NCBI GenBank assembly: GCA_002159075.1
Contig: LZRT01000094.1
Coordinates: forward strand, 1-64,000
Origin: Bacillus thermozeamaize
GTDB lineage: Bacteria; Bacillota; Bacilli; ZCTH02-B2
Direction of reading: 5' to 3'
DNA: 64,000 bases
The notes under the pieces are model-generated. The model saw only the letters and a list, made by a program, of their open reading frames with translations, was not told the origin of the DNA and did not search any database. The translations under genes and the position numbers were made by a program. Within the stretch, counting starts at the first letter, position 1. Every line of letters starts with the position of its first letter. This document shows, piece after piece, positions 17,856 through 27,360 of the stretch.

Positions 17856-19667
17856 TTGAAAAAACTGTTGTCATTTCTCGGGACAAACAACTATGTAGAA
17901 TGTCATTATGAGTACGGAGAGATGGCCACAGCCAGCCGGTTCGTCCAAACAGCCATTTATGAATTGTTTTGCCGGGATTTTACCTCCGAAGACGAAGTGG
18001 TCATCTTCTTGACGCCGTTGGCCAAAGAAAAGAACTGGCAGGACTCGTTTGAAAAGAAACAAGAAGACGATTCTTTTGTCCGTTTGGAGGGCTTGGAAAA
18101 CGCGTTCCGGCGCATTGCTCCAGAGGCCAACGTTCGATTGGTGGACATATCGGAAGAGCAGGATGAGAACAACCTTTGGGAACTGTTTGATCGGGTATTG
18201 AACGAAATCGGTGAAGGCGACGAAATCATTTTCGACATGACCCATGGATTTCGTTCGTTGCCGATTATGGCATTAGCCATCTTGAACTACAGCCGCTTGT
18301 TAAAAAAGGCGGCATTCCGGCAAATCGTCTATGGCGCTTTTGAAGTGCTGGGTCCGGCTTTTAAGGTGAAAGAATTGCCCGTTTCACAGCGGATCGCGCC
18401 GCTCATCGATTTGACGCCCATGGTTAAACTGATGGATTGGACAATGGGCATCGATCATTTCTTGCGTTCGGGCGATGCGTCCCTCATTCAGGAGTTGACG
18501 CGAATCCAAACCGGAGAAATTTTTAAACAACCCAACACAACAAAAGTCGGCGAATCCCTCGACATTCATGTACGCACAGCAGTGTCCAAGCATCGTATCC
18601 TTGCAGATCAACTGGATATTTTCACCAAAAGTCTGCAAACTTGCCGCGGTCCGTTGTTGATAGATGCGGTAAACAGCCTCAAAGAACGGTTGCAAGAGGC
18701 TAAAGGATACGACGTGCTGCCCTTTCGGCCGCTGGCTAGGTTGCTGGATGAAGTGGAGCGCCGGGTTCGAGCATTTTCAGGAGATCCGGTGATGCTCGGT
18801 TACGAAGCTGCCGAATGGTGTCTGGAGCACGGGTTGATCCAGCAAGGATTTACGTTTTTGCAGGAAGGCCTTTTTACGGCGGTTTGCCATGTGTTGGGCG
18901 GCGATGAGATGAATCGAAAGTCGCGGGATTTGATCTCGTTTGCATTTTCGGTCGTAAACCAAAAAAAGCCAGAAGCAGAGTGGCGCGTTTCTGACAAAGA
19001 AAAGCCTTTGTTAAAACAATATGTCACCTTTTTGCAACCTTATAGAGAACGTTTTCATTGGTACGGTCAGTTGGCGGAATATCGCAACAGCATCAACCAT
19101 GCCGGATATAACCAGCCGACGCCGCCCCGCCGTTTTGCACCACAATTGCGAGAGATCCTGGATCAAAGCAAAGCGTTTTTTGTCGAACTTTCTCAGCTTG
19201 CACGGGAACCAAGAAAGCCATATCCTGTGGCATCTGATGTACAGAAAGGAGCACAGGAACAGGATGACGCAGCACCGAAGATGTTCTTGCTTTTTTCCCA
19301 TTCTTTGACGGAGGAACAGAAAGAAGAAGCTGCCGTCCGTTTTGGGGTTAAGACGTTTTGTCCGCTTCCGGAACAATTGCAAATGATATGGTCTAATATT
19401 CCTGAGAAAGGGGAGTGGGAGCCGTCTTGGTTGAAGATGATCCAGGAGTGGATTTTAAGTCATGGCAAACCGCGGGATATTATGTTGGTACAAGGTGAGT
19501 TCGGGGCCACGGTTTACATGGTGGATTGGTTGCGCAAACACGGTTTTCGTCCTGTATACGCTACCAGCAGACGCCAGGTGGAAGTAAACCAAAAAAGTGA
19601 TGGTTCTGTAGAAACGACACGAATTTTCAGTCATGTACAGTTTCGGGATTATCCTAAGTCGGAATGA
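17856..19667 (+). CDS. CARF-HEPN ribonuclease (Csx1/Csx2-type) fused to a Csx20-like domain
   Basis: Three parts in one 603-residue chain. Residues 1 to about 190 are the CARF domain (LSFLGTNNY at the start; IIFDMTHGFRSLP near 125-137) that binds cyclic oligoadenylate. Residues about 200-450 are helical and end in the HEPN motif RNSINH (R410, H415), the catalytic pair of Csx1-type RNases. Residues about 473-603 match the pattern I know for Csx20: LFSHSLTEEQ, LQMIWSNIPE, VQGEFGATVYMV, YATSRR, FSHVQFRDY. A Lys/Gln/Glu-rich stretch near 450-470 links them. Csx20 is usually a separate small protein reported among ring nucleases. No stop or frame change separates the domains. The start follows a weak GGAGTGATC. 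Confidence 0.85.
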   Translation: MKKLLSFLGTNNYVECHYEYGEMATASRFVQTAIYELFCRDFTSEDEVVIFLTPLAKEKNWQDSFEKKQEDDSFVRLEGLENAFRRIAPEANVRLVDISEEQDENNLWELFDRVLNEIGEGDEIIFDMTHGFRSLPIMALAILNYSRLLKKAAFRQIVYGAFEVLGPAFKVKELPVSQRIAPLIDLTPMVKLMDWTMGIDHFLRSGDASLIQELTRIQTGEIFKQPNTTKVGESLDIHVRTAVSKHRILADQLDIFTKSLQTCRGPLLIDAVNSLKERLQEAKGYDVLPFRPLARLLDEVERRVRAFSGDPVMLGYEAAEWCLEHGLIQQGFTFLQEGLFTAVCHVLGGDEMNRKSRDLISFAFSVVNQKKPEAEWRVSDKEKPLLKQYVTFLQPYRERFHWYGQLAEYRNSINHAGYNQPTPPRRFAPQLREILDQSKAFFVELSQLAREPRKPYPVASDVQKGAQEQDDAAPKMFLLFSHSLTEEQKEEAAVRFGVKTFCPLPEQLQMIWSNIPEKGEWEPSWLKMIQEWILSHGKPRDIMLVQGEFGATVYMVDWLRKHGFRPVYATSRRQVEVNQKSDGSVETTRIFSHVQFRDYPKSE

Positions 19668-19793
19668 ACATCTTGCTAAGTGGGATTGCTTGTGTGCTGT
19701 GCCGATTAACGATCATCACTCGGGATATTGTGGTAGAACATGAACTTTTGTGTTGACTGAACAGATAGTTTTAGCTAGAAACGAAATTTCAAG
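19668..19793. other. Gap after the effector operon
   Basis: First part of a 317-base gap before array 2. No gene is seen. The remainder holds a terminator (19794-19848) and the array 2 leader. Confidence 0.4.
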
Positions 19794-19848
19794 TGTCGTC
19801 GATCGGAGATCATGCAAAAAAGCCGGGAGATCGACGACATTGTTTTTG
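19794..19848 (+). terminator. Terminator-like hairpin after the effector operon
   Basis: TGTCGTCGATC (19794-19804) pairs perfectly with GATCGACGACA (19829-19839), followed by TTGTTTTTGG. The 24-base loop is long for an intrinsic terminator, but position and T-run support the role. It insulates the array 2 leader. Confidence 0.6.
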
Positions 19849-19913
19849 GAAGAAGACAACTCCAAAAATGCCGAAATATACAGTGGATGATGGAGATGAG
19901 CATAGGATTTTGC

Positions 19914-19984
19914 TTCCAATGCTGCTGGATATGGATTATAATTGCAATAGAGCAAAAGTATTTGATTTTTCTACGTCTAAATGG
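19914..19984 (+). promoter_or_regulatory. Leader and promoter of CRISPR array 2
   Basis: TTCCAA (19914-19919), 17 bases, TATAAT (19937-19942), then an AT-rich run up to the first repeat at 19985. The minus-10 is perfect. Its position and likeness to the sequence before array 1, together with degenerate repeats at the far end of the array, identify it as the leader. Confidence 0.7.
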
Positions 19985-22963
19985 GTTTGTAGCTTACCTA
20001 TGAGGGATTGAAACGCGGAATCTAACGAGCGGCGCGGAAGGCAAGTGGACGTTTGTAGCTTACCTATGAGGGATTGAAACAGGCGATAAACATTGCGTGG
20101 GTTGAATGGATTGAAGAAGTTTGTAGCTTACCTATGAGGGATTGAAACTACGCATGCCACGCCATTTGCAGCCCCGCGCATGCACCGTTTGTAGCTTACC
20201 TATGAGGGATTGAAACCTCTCTCAAATCGATTAAAAAGAAAACGTTCCGGGAAGTTTGTAGCTTACCTATGAGGGATTGAAACCGGGGAACCAATTGACG
20301 ATGAGACAAAAGAGCTCCTGTTTGTAGCTTACCTATGAGGGATTGAAACGAAGTCGCAATACTTAAACAAGTCGAGAGGTAGAGAGTTTGTAGCTTACCT
20401 ATGAGGGATTGAAACTCAAACCATTGTTGATAAGACATATCCCCGGGAACGTAGTTTGTAGCTTACCTATGAGGGATTGAAACGTTGAAGAACTGGAAGG
20501 AATCAAATCGGACATAAAAGTTTGTAGCTTACCTATGAGGGATTGAAACACCAGTCCGTACAAAACATGAAACAAACTCAATATAGGTTTGTAGCTTACC
20601 TATGAGGGATTGAAACGGATGAAACGTTTATCTTGTCAGCAAGCTGCTTTTGTGGTTTGTAGCTTACCTATGAGGGATTGAAACCTGGCAGATCCACGTT
20701 CCGAATCGATCACTGCAACCCGGTTTGTAGCTTACCTATGAGGGATTGAAACACGGTGCAAAAAATCATCAATGATGGAACAGTAACGAGTTTGTAGCTT
20801 ACCTATGAGGGATTGAAACTCCGTTATGGCACCCAATTATCGAGCCGTGCTCGAATGGTTTGTAGCTTACCTATGAGGGATTGAAACGCAAAACGGTGGG
20901 CGTTTACTAGGCGTGTATTACGAGTTTGTAGCTTACCTATGAGGGATTGAAACTAACCGTAGCCATAAGCGTACTTCCTCGCGGGGACGAGTTTGTAGCT
21001 TACCTATGAGGGATTGAAACTCGAGCTGAAGCCCGTTTTGCTGAGCTCAGCCCTCAAGTTTGTAGCTTACCTATGAGGGATTGAAACTTGCGCATTTCCC
21101 TTGAGAATTCTATGCGCTTGGCCAGTTTGTAGCTTACCTATGAGGGATTGAAACATCGTTTCAACAACAAACGTATGATGCCGCCATTGTCGTTTGTAGC
21201 TTACCTATGAGGGATTGAAACTCCAAGACAGGTAATGTGCTGGGTCGAGCCGCCTTGCCGTTTGTAGCTTACCTATGAGGGATTGAAACAGAGGATGGGG
21301 GAGAAAAGCCTGTGCCCCGGTATTAGGTTTGTAGCTTACCTATGAGGGATTGAAACCCAATCACGAGAGTTAAATATTACTCCTGCCTCGTCGTTTGTAG
21401 CTTACCTATGAGGGATTGAAACAAGAAACCGGAGAACCTTCAAAGCTTGTAAAAATATGTTTGTAGCTTACCTATGAGGGATTGAAACAAGAAGAGTTTG
21501 AACTTGATCGCGAACTGCTCATAAAAGTTTGTAGCTTACCTATGAGGGATTGAAACCGTATTCGCCGTCAACCACCTCGATATAGAAATCGTACGTTTGT
21601 AGCTTACCTATGAGGGATTGAAACTTGATACGCGCGGTGTTCCGTCAAATCTGGAGGATACGTTTGTAGCTTACCTATGAGGGATTGAAACTGCTGTCTA
21701 CGAAGTCGAGTACACGTCTGACTATTTGTTTGTAGCTTACCTATGAGGGATTGAAACCACCTTAAACTGCATCGCTCTGCCTCCTTATTCCGAGTTTGTA
21801 GCTTACCTATGAGGGATTGAAACATCCCAATCAGTCCGCATCTTCAACCTTCCTCATCGTTTGTAGCTTACCTATGAGGGATTGAAACCTGTTGGCGATT
21901 TAGAGGCAGGAGGTACAGAGGGAAGTTTGTAGCTTACCTATGAGGGATTGAAACCCAATTGTTAGGAGAGTATTTTGGTTTCACTTGGGACGGTTTGTAG
22001 CTTACCTATGAGGGATTGAAACAACGAGTTTTCGTGACCGAGGTACGAAACCCGGACATCGTTTGTAGCTTACCTATGAGGGATTGAAACTTGATTACCG
22101 AAAGGGGGGTAATCTGATGGTCGCAAGTTTGTAGCTTACCTATGAGGGATTGAAACATGTAGTTGTTTCGCAGCCAATCAGCACGGCGATCCGAGTTTGT
22201 AGCTTACCTATGAGGGATTGAAACTGAGATGAACGAACGATCCAGATACAGCTTCTCAGCGTTTGTAGCTTACCTATGAGGGATTGAAACAACCACAATC
22301 CCAATTCTGGATCCTCGAATTCTTCCCAGTTTGTAGCTTACCTATGAGGGATTGAAACAAGGACTCCGCAAGGACATTCTCGCCTACGCCGATCGGTTTG
22401 TAGCTTACCTATGAGGGATTGAAACGGGTGATTTTTTGGGAAGGAAGAGAAAAGATGAGAAGTTTGTAGCTTACCTATGAGGGATTGAAACAGTATATAC
22501 TGAAAGCCTTGGATAAGATGTACGCAAAGTTTGTAGCTTACCTATGAGGGATTGAAACACGGTGAAGGTTCGTGTCAAGGATTGGCTCGCACTATGTTTG
22601 TAGCTTACCTATGAGGGATTGAAACTCGCACCCATCGGTCAAACGGCATCTTGTCGGTCTTCGTTTGTAGCTTACCTATGAGGGATTGAAACAACGCGAC
22701 ATCAACGAAACCACATACGAAAGGAGGTGCGTTCGTAGCCTACCTATGAGGGATTGAAACGTATAAGGTGAAGGAATATCATTACGACGGCCGGCAGAGT
22801 TTGTAGCTTACCTATGAGGGATTGAAACAATCTTTTGGAAGACGTGGACAACGTCGGGGCCTATGGTTTGTAGCTTACCTATGAGGGATTGAAACTTCCA
22901 TGACGGGCCTTCACAAACCTGATGCATTCCGCAGTTTGTAGCTTACCTATGAGGGGTTAAAAC
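19985..22963 (+). CRISPR. CRISPR array 2, 45 repeats, 44 spacers
   Basis: The 30-base repeat begins GTTTGTAGCTTACC, continues TATGAGG and ends GATTGAAAC; spacers are about 35-38 bases. It differs from array 1 by T instead of C at position 10. Repeat 42 (22731-22760) carries the array 1 base at position 10 and C at position 4. The last repeat (22934-22963) has A23G and G26A. Repeats before repeat 42 are near-perfect, which points to recent activity of the array. Several spacers contain ribosome-binding-site-plus-ATG sequences, as expected from phage gene starts. Confidence 0.98.
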
Positions 22964-23247
22964 ATGCCGGGTATCAAACGATGAGCGGCACTGGCGGAAC
23001 CGGGTGCATGTATATCCAATTCGATCCAGCACAATTAAATTAAGGGAAGGATTGTCATTGGAAGAAGAAAAGCGGAAAATCCTTAAAAGAAAAAAGAAAA
23101 GGCTAAAGCGAGGAACATGCCCCGAAGGAAGACAATACAATGTTGAATCATCTTGAACGCGGGATGTTTTTTCAATTTTGTAGTTTCTTTTGTTTTAAAA
23201 AATTTATTATATGAATTTTATATGAATTATTTTCAAGGAGGCATTTC
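22964..23247. other. Gap after array 2, with one weak small open frame
   Basis: About 285 bases. A 34-codon frame from a TTG at 23052 to a TGA at 23154-23156 follows AGGGAAGG and would encode a very basic peptide (RKILKRKKKRLKRG). Its composition looks like A-rich DNA read by chance, so I do not call it a gene. The rest is AT-rich and leads into the AAGGAGG of the next gene. Confidence 0.3.
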
Positions 23248-23259
23248 ATTAATTCACGT

Positions 23260-24378
23260 ATGGAAACGTCGCAATCTGCCAGTTCCAAACGCATTTATTC
23301 CGTGGATATCGCCCGCGGATTTGTTGTGGCTTTTTCGGTGTTACTCAGTCATATTCCTCCAGGTGGATATCTTTTTTTCCGGCATGCCGAGTGGTATGGG
23401 CTAACATTGCTGGATCTTATCTTTCCGGCTTTCCTGACCCTTTTTGGCGTAGGCTTGGGCATCGCATATTTTCGCCGGATTCGATGGAAAAAAGTGATTC
23501 GAAGAACCGTCATTCTCATGATCATTGGCCTTTTATACAACGCCGTTGTGCATTGGAATGCCGATTTTTCCACATGGAGAATCACGGGCGTTCTTCAATT
23601 GTATGCGGTTTCCGGTTTGGTCGCCGTGTTGGTTTTAAGTATAAATCGGACATGGCAGTTTTCTGTTCTTGCGGCGGCAATCGTGATGTTCACTTATGGT
23701 GTGTGGCTGTCTTTGGCTGGAAAACCGTGTGCTGAAGGTGTCATTTGGCCTGATTGCAATCCTTTTGCAAAGATCGACGCCGCTCTTTTCGGCCTTTCGC
23801 ACATGTACGCCCAAGGGACCAAAGGATACGACCCGGAAGGGCTGGCTGTCATGTTCAGTGCTTTGGCCAATGTGTTTTTGGGGGCGGCTGCCGGGCGCAT
23901 CATCATAAATCCACAGCAAAAGAAAAAAAGCCGCCTCCTGTTCATGCTGGGCGGCGTTCTTTTGCTGACGGCTCCCTTGTTTGCGTTTTTTGCTCCGGTC
24001 GGCAAGCGCATGTGGACGCCAGCGTTCGCTTCCTTAACGGCCGGTATAGCTGTCCTCCTATTGGCAGTTCTTTTCTTCCTGCTTGATGATAAATCGCTCC
24101 GGCTCAAAAAAAGTCCGGCCTATACTGGCCTGTACCTGTTGGAAGCCTTTGGCCGCAACAGTTTGCTTATCTATTTCGGGAAATATTTGCTGGCTTCGGT
24201 GCTGATGCACTTAACCATCGCCGGAAAGGCCGGGACCGTCTCCGTCCGGGACAAACTGCTTGATGGCATATCGCTTTTTCCCGGCGATCCAAAACTGAAT
24301 TACGCATTGTTCTTTTTCCTGTTTTGGGCTGCTCTGGCAATTCTTTTGCATCGGCAGAGATGGTACGTGCGCGTGTAA
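23260..24378 (+). CDS. Multispanning membrane protein, HGSNAT/NagX-like acyltransferase group
   Basis: 372 residues with about ten hydrophobic segments. The N-terminal RIYSVDIARGFVVAFSVL (residues 11-28) is the signature of the DUF5009/DUF1624 (heparan-alpha-glucosaminide N-acetyltransferase-like) membrane proteins, which acetylate amino sugars or wall polymers across the membrane. Conserved FGRNSLLIYFGKYL lies near residue 300. Substrate unknown. The ATG at 23260 is 18 bases from the only strong AAGGAGG (23235-23241). The in-frame ATT at 23248 has ideal spacing and may be the true start. It stands alone between array 2 and the iron operon. Confidence 0.75.
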   Translation: METSQSASSKRIYSVDIARGFVVAFSVLLSHIPPGGYLFFRHAEWYGLTLLDLIFPAFLTLFGVGLGIAYFRRIRWKKVIRRTVILMIIGLLYNAVVHWNADFSTWRITGVLQLYAVSGLVAVLVLSINRTWQFSVLAAAIVMFTYGVWLSLAGKPCAEGVIWPDCNPFAKIDAALFGLSHMYAQGTKGYDPEGLAVMFSALANVFLGAAAGRIIINPQQKKKSRLLFMLGGVLLLTAPLFAFFAPVGKRMWTPAFASLTAGIAVLLLAVLFFLLDDKSLRLKKSPAYTGLYLLEAFGRNSLLIYFGKYLLASVLMHLTIAGKAGTVSVRDKLLDGISLFPGDPKLNYALFFFLFWAALAILLHRQRWYVRV

Positions 24379-24457
24379 AAAGCGATCGCCATCTTCTGCC
24401 TGCATTTCTGTGTAGGCACAAAGAATTCCCGCCTTTTAGAGTATTGTGGGCCCATAT

Positions 24458-24486
24458 TTGACAATGAGAATCATTATCAATATAAT
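24458..24486 (+). promoter_or_regulatory. Fur-controlled promoter of the siderophore importer
   Basis: Consensus TTGACA (24458-24463), 17-base spacer, consensus TATAAT (24481-24486). The spacer is a Fur box, TGACAATGAGAATCATTATCA at 24459-24479, so iron-loaded Fur would block polymerase directly. Transcription would yield a leader of about 200 bases before yclN. Confidence 0.85.
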
Positions 24487-24615
24487 TGTTTATGAACCAC
24501 TTTGGTTTCGTGTCAGGGGGTGATGCTGTTCATTGGATAGAATGGTGCATCACTTGATGGATCGTCATTTGAATCATCGTGATTCGTATGGTTATATTTT
24601 TTTCCTGTTAGTGAT

Positions 24616-24630
24616 TGAGAATGATTCTCT
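24616..24630. promoter_or_regulatory. Second Fur box
   Basis: TGAGAAT-G-ATTCTCT is a near-perfect 7-1-7 Fur inverted repeat, 59 bases before yclN. Together with the promoter-embedded box it suggests tight iron control or a second promoter. Confidence 0.75.
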
Positions 24631-24688
24631 TTCTTAATTAGTATCATCCAACATTGTCCTTCGGAACATAAAAAAACAAAGGATGATC

Positions 24689-25639
24689 ATGAAAAAAAGA
24701 CATCTGGTTGTTGCGTTGTTCGTTTTATCTGTCACTTCGCTATTTGTCGGCGTCAAAGAGATCAAATTGTCCGACCTGCTCAATTTGAGTGAAAGTCATC
24801 TTCAGGTCTTGTTTGTCAGCCGGGTTCCACGGTTGATCAGCCTGATCATTGCTGGCGCAAGCATGGGAATTATTGGTTTAATCATGCAGCAGCTGAGCCG
24901 CAACAAGTTTGTTTCGCCGACCACGGCGGGAACGGAGGATGCGGCCCGGTTCGGAATCCTCGTGTCGATGATGATCTTCAGTTCATCCACGCTGCTGCAG
25001 AAGATGGTTATCGCTTTTCTTTTCGCCCTGCTGGGGACGTTTATCTTCATGAAGATATTGGACCGGGTCAAATTTAAAAACGCGATTTTTATTCCGCTGG
25101 TTGGCCTGATGTACGGCAGTATCATTGACTCGGTGACCACGTTTTTTGCTTATCAGCACAATCTCATTCAGAGTATCGGCGCATGGCTGTACGGAGATTT
25201 TTCCATGATTGTCAAGGGCCGGTACGAATTGTTGTATGTCAGCATACCGCTGCTCATCATCGCTTATCTGTTTGCCGACCGTTTTACTATTGCAGGGATG
25301 GGGGAAGATTTTTCGGTCAATCTCGGGCTGAATTACAGGCAAGTGGTGAATGTGGGGCTGGTCATCGTCGCTTTGGTCACTGCAGTGGTGATTTTGACGG
25401 TGGGAATGATGCCTTTTTTGGGGCTGATCATTCCAAACATCGTCACGCTGTACCGGGGGGATCATTTGCGACAGAACATTGTGTACACCGCGTTGCTGGG
25501 GGCTGTTTTCTTGCTGGGTTGTGACATTTTGGGACGACTGCTCATTTACCCGTACGAAATACCGATCGGCTTGATGGTAGGAGTGATCGGAAGCGCGACG
25601 TTTTTGTCCCTGCTTTTGAGGAGAAAGATGCATGAGTGA
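24689..25639 (+). CDS. yclN: Siderophore ABC transporter permease, YclN-type (FecCD family)
   Basis: Membrane permease half of an iron-siderophore importer. About 316 residues with eight or more membrane segments. PRLISLIIAGASMGIIGLIM near residues 45-65 is the FecCD signature, and the C-terminal GMMPFLGLIIPNIV precedes the coupling helix. Order and sequence match the petrobactin importer yclNOPQ of Bacillus. The ATG at 24689 is preferred, with AAAGG six bases ahead; the ATG at 24683 abuts that site. Two Fur boxes lie upstream, and it overlaps yclO by 8 bases. Confidence 0.88.
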   Translation: MKKRHLVVALFVLSVTSLFVGVKEIKLSDLLNLSESHLQVLFVSRVPRLISLIIAGASMGIIGLIMQQLSRNKFVSPTTAGTEDAARFGILVSMMIFSSSTLLQKMVIAFLFALLGTFIFMKILDRVKFKNAIFIPLVGLMYGSIIDSVTTFFAYQHNLIQSIGAWLYGDFSMIVKGRYELLYVSIPLLIIAYLFADRFTIAGMGEDFSVNLGLNYRQVVNVGLVIVALVTAVVILTVGMMPFLGLIIPNIVTLYRGDHLRQNIVYTALLGAVFLLGCDILGRLLIYPYEIPIGLMVGVIGSATFLSLLLRRKMHE

Positions 25640-26579
25640 CAAAATCAAGCTGGCTGCGCTTTTCTTGCTTTCACTGGGATTGATCGCACTCTTTCTTTTC
25701 GATCATCTTGGCGGCAACTGGGATTACGTGCTGCCAAGAAGAACGGCGAAAATTTTGGCCATGGTGCTGACCGGCTCAGCCATCGCTTTTTCCACGGTTA
25801 TTTTTCAGACCATTACCAACAACCGCATCCTCACTCCTTCCATTATCGGTCTGGATTCCTTGTATTTGTTCATTCAAACGTTTGTGGTTTATGTGTTCGG
25901 GTCGGCGACTTTGGCGTTAATGAACAGCCATGTTCATTTTCTCATCTCGGTTGGTTTGATGGTTCTGTTTTCTGTGCTTTTGTACCAGTTGCTTTTCCGA
26001 AGGGAAGGACGAAACATTTATTTCCTGCTGCTGGCCGGGATTGTCTTTGGGACGTTCTTTCGAAGCATGGCTTCCTTTATGCAGATGTTGATCGATCCGA
26101 ACGAATTCATGATCGTGCAAGATCGGATGTTCGCCAGCTTTAACAATATCAACACCGACTTGCTTTTCATTTCGGTGATTGTGATGGCCGGTATCTCGGT
26201 TTATTTTTCACGCTATGCCAAGTATCTCGATGTTTTGGCGTTGGGCAGGGAACATGCCGTAAACTTGGGTGTCGCCTATGAAACCGTCGTTTTAAGATTG
26301 CTCATGATGGTGGCAGCGCTGGTTTCCATTTCCACGGCGCTGGTCGGGCCTATCACTTTTTTGGGGCTGCTGGTTGCCAATGTCACTTATCAGTTTATCC
26401 GCACATACCGCCACCAATATGTGATTCCCGGTTCGATGCTTATCAGCATCGTGGCATTGGTCGGAGGGCAGTGGCTGATTGAGAGGATTTTTGCCTTTAC
26501 CACCACCATCAGCGTCATGATCAACTTTATCGGCGGTATCACCTTTCTTTACCTGCTGCTGAGGGAGAATAAAGCATGA
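25632..26579 (+). CDS. yclO: Siderophore ABC transporter permease, YclO-type
   Basis: Second permease of the importer, 315 residues with about nine membrane segments. KILAMVLTGSAIAFSTVIFQ near 35-55 and GPITFLGLLVANVTYQF near 238-254 are FecCD-type features, the latter the ATPase-contacting region. It overlaps yclN and, by ATGA, yclP, so the three are translationally coupled. It forms a heterodimeric channel with YclN. Confidence 0.88.
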   Translation: MSDKIKLAALFLLSLGLIALFLFDHLGGNWDYVLPRRTAKILAMVLTGSAIAFSTVIFQTITNNRILTPSIIGLDSLYLFIQTFVVYVFGSATLALMNSHVHFLISVGLMVLFSVLLYQLLFRREGRNIYFLLLAGIVFGTFFRSMASFMQMLIDPNEFMIVQDRMFASFNNINTDLLFISVIVMAGISVYFSRYAKYLDVLALGREHAVNLGVAYETVVLRLLMMVAALVSISTALVGPITFLGLLVANVTYQFIRTYRHQYVIPGSMLISIVALVGGQWLIERIFAFTTTISVMINFIGGITFLYLLLRENKA

Positions 26580-27334
26580 TAGAATTGCGAAATGTTTCCA
26601 AATGGTACGGGAATAAAAAGGTGATTGATTCCATATCCCTTACGATCCCGCGAGGGCGAATCACTTCCTTTATCGGACCCAATGGTGCCGGGAAAAGCAC
26701 GCTTTTGTCCCTGATGAGCCGTCTGTTGGGCAAGGACTCCGGGGAAATTCTGATTGATGGACAGGAGATCGGTCAGGCAAAAAGCAACGAGCTGGCCAAA
26801 AAAGTATCGATTCTGAAGCAATCCAACCATCTACATATCCGCTTGAAAGTGAAGGAATTGGTCAGCTTTGGCCGGTTTCCTTATTCCCAGGGAAGGTTGA
26901 GCCCGGAAGATTGGAAACATGTGGAAAAAGCGATGGAATATATGGAACTAGAAGACCTGCAAGACAAGTATTTGGACCAGCTGAGCGGCGGTCAGCGGCA
27001 AAGGGCGTTTATCGCCATGGTCCTGGCCCAAGACACGGATTATATATTCCTTGATGAACCACTGAACAACCTGGATATGAAGCATTCCGTACAAATCATG
27101 AAAATGCTGCGGAAATTGGCAGATGATTTGCGCAAGACAATTGTCTTGGTCCTTCATGACATCAATTTTGCGTCCTGTTATTCCGACTATATTGTCGCCC
27201 TCAAGGATGGAAAGGTGGTCAAGGCGGGTTCAACCGGAGAGATGATTGACGCGGAGGTACTGAAATCTGTCTTTGAGATGGATATACTAATTCAGAAATT
27301 CGATCAGCACAAGGTATCCATTTATTACCTGTAA
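26576..27334 (+). CDS. yclP: Siderophore ABC transporter ATPase, YclP-type
   Basis: Cytoplasmic ATPase energising iron-siderophore uptake. 252 residues: Walker A GPNGAGKST near 35-43, Q-loop LKQSNH near 80, signature LSGGQRQR near 136, Walker B YIFLDEP near 155-161, switch His in LVLHDI. It starts inside the last codons of yclO. A complete FepC-family protein. Confidence 0.92.
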   Translation: MIELRNVSKWYGNKKVIDSISLTIPRGRITSFIGPNGAGKSTLLSLMSRLLGKDSGEILIDGQEIGQAKSNELAKKVSILKQSNHLHIRLKVKELVSFGRFPYSQGRLSPEDWKHVEKAMEYMELEDLQDKYLDQLSGGQRQRAFIAMVLAQDTDYIFLDEPLNNLDMKHSVQIMKMLRKLADDLRKTIVLVLHDINFASCYSDYIVALKDGKVVKAGSTGEMIDAEVLKSVFEMDILIQKFDQHKVSIYYL

Positions 27335-27360
27335 AAGACTTCGGATTGGGAGGGGTATCC

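Noticed and set aside
20196-21825. Open frames within array 2 encoding repeated FQSLIGKLQT peptides
   Set aside because: These are translations of CRISPR repeats on the minus strand, not genes.
23052-23156. 34-codon Lys/Arg-rich open frame after array 2
   Set aside because: A-rich composition explains it; TTG start, no known family.
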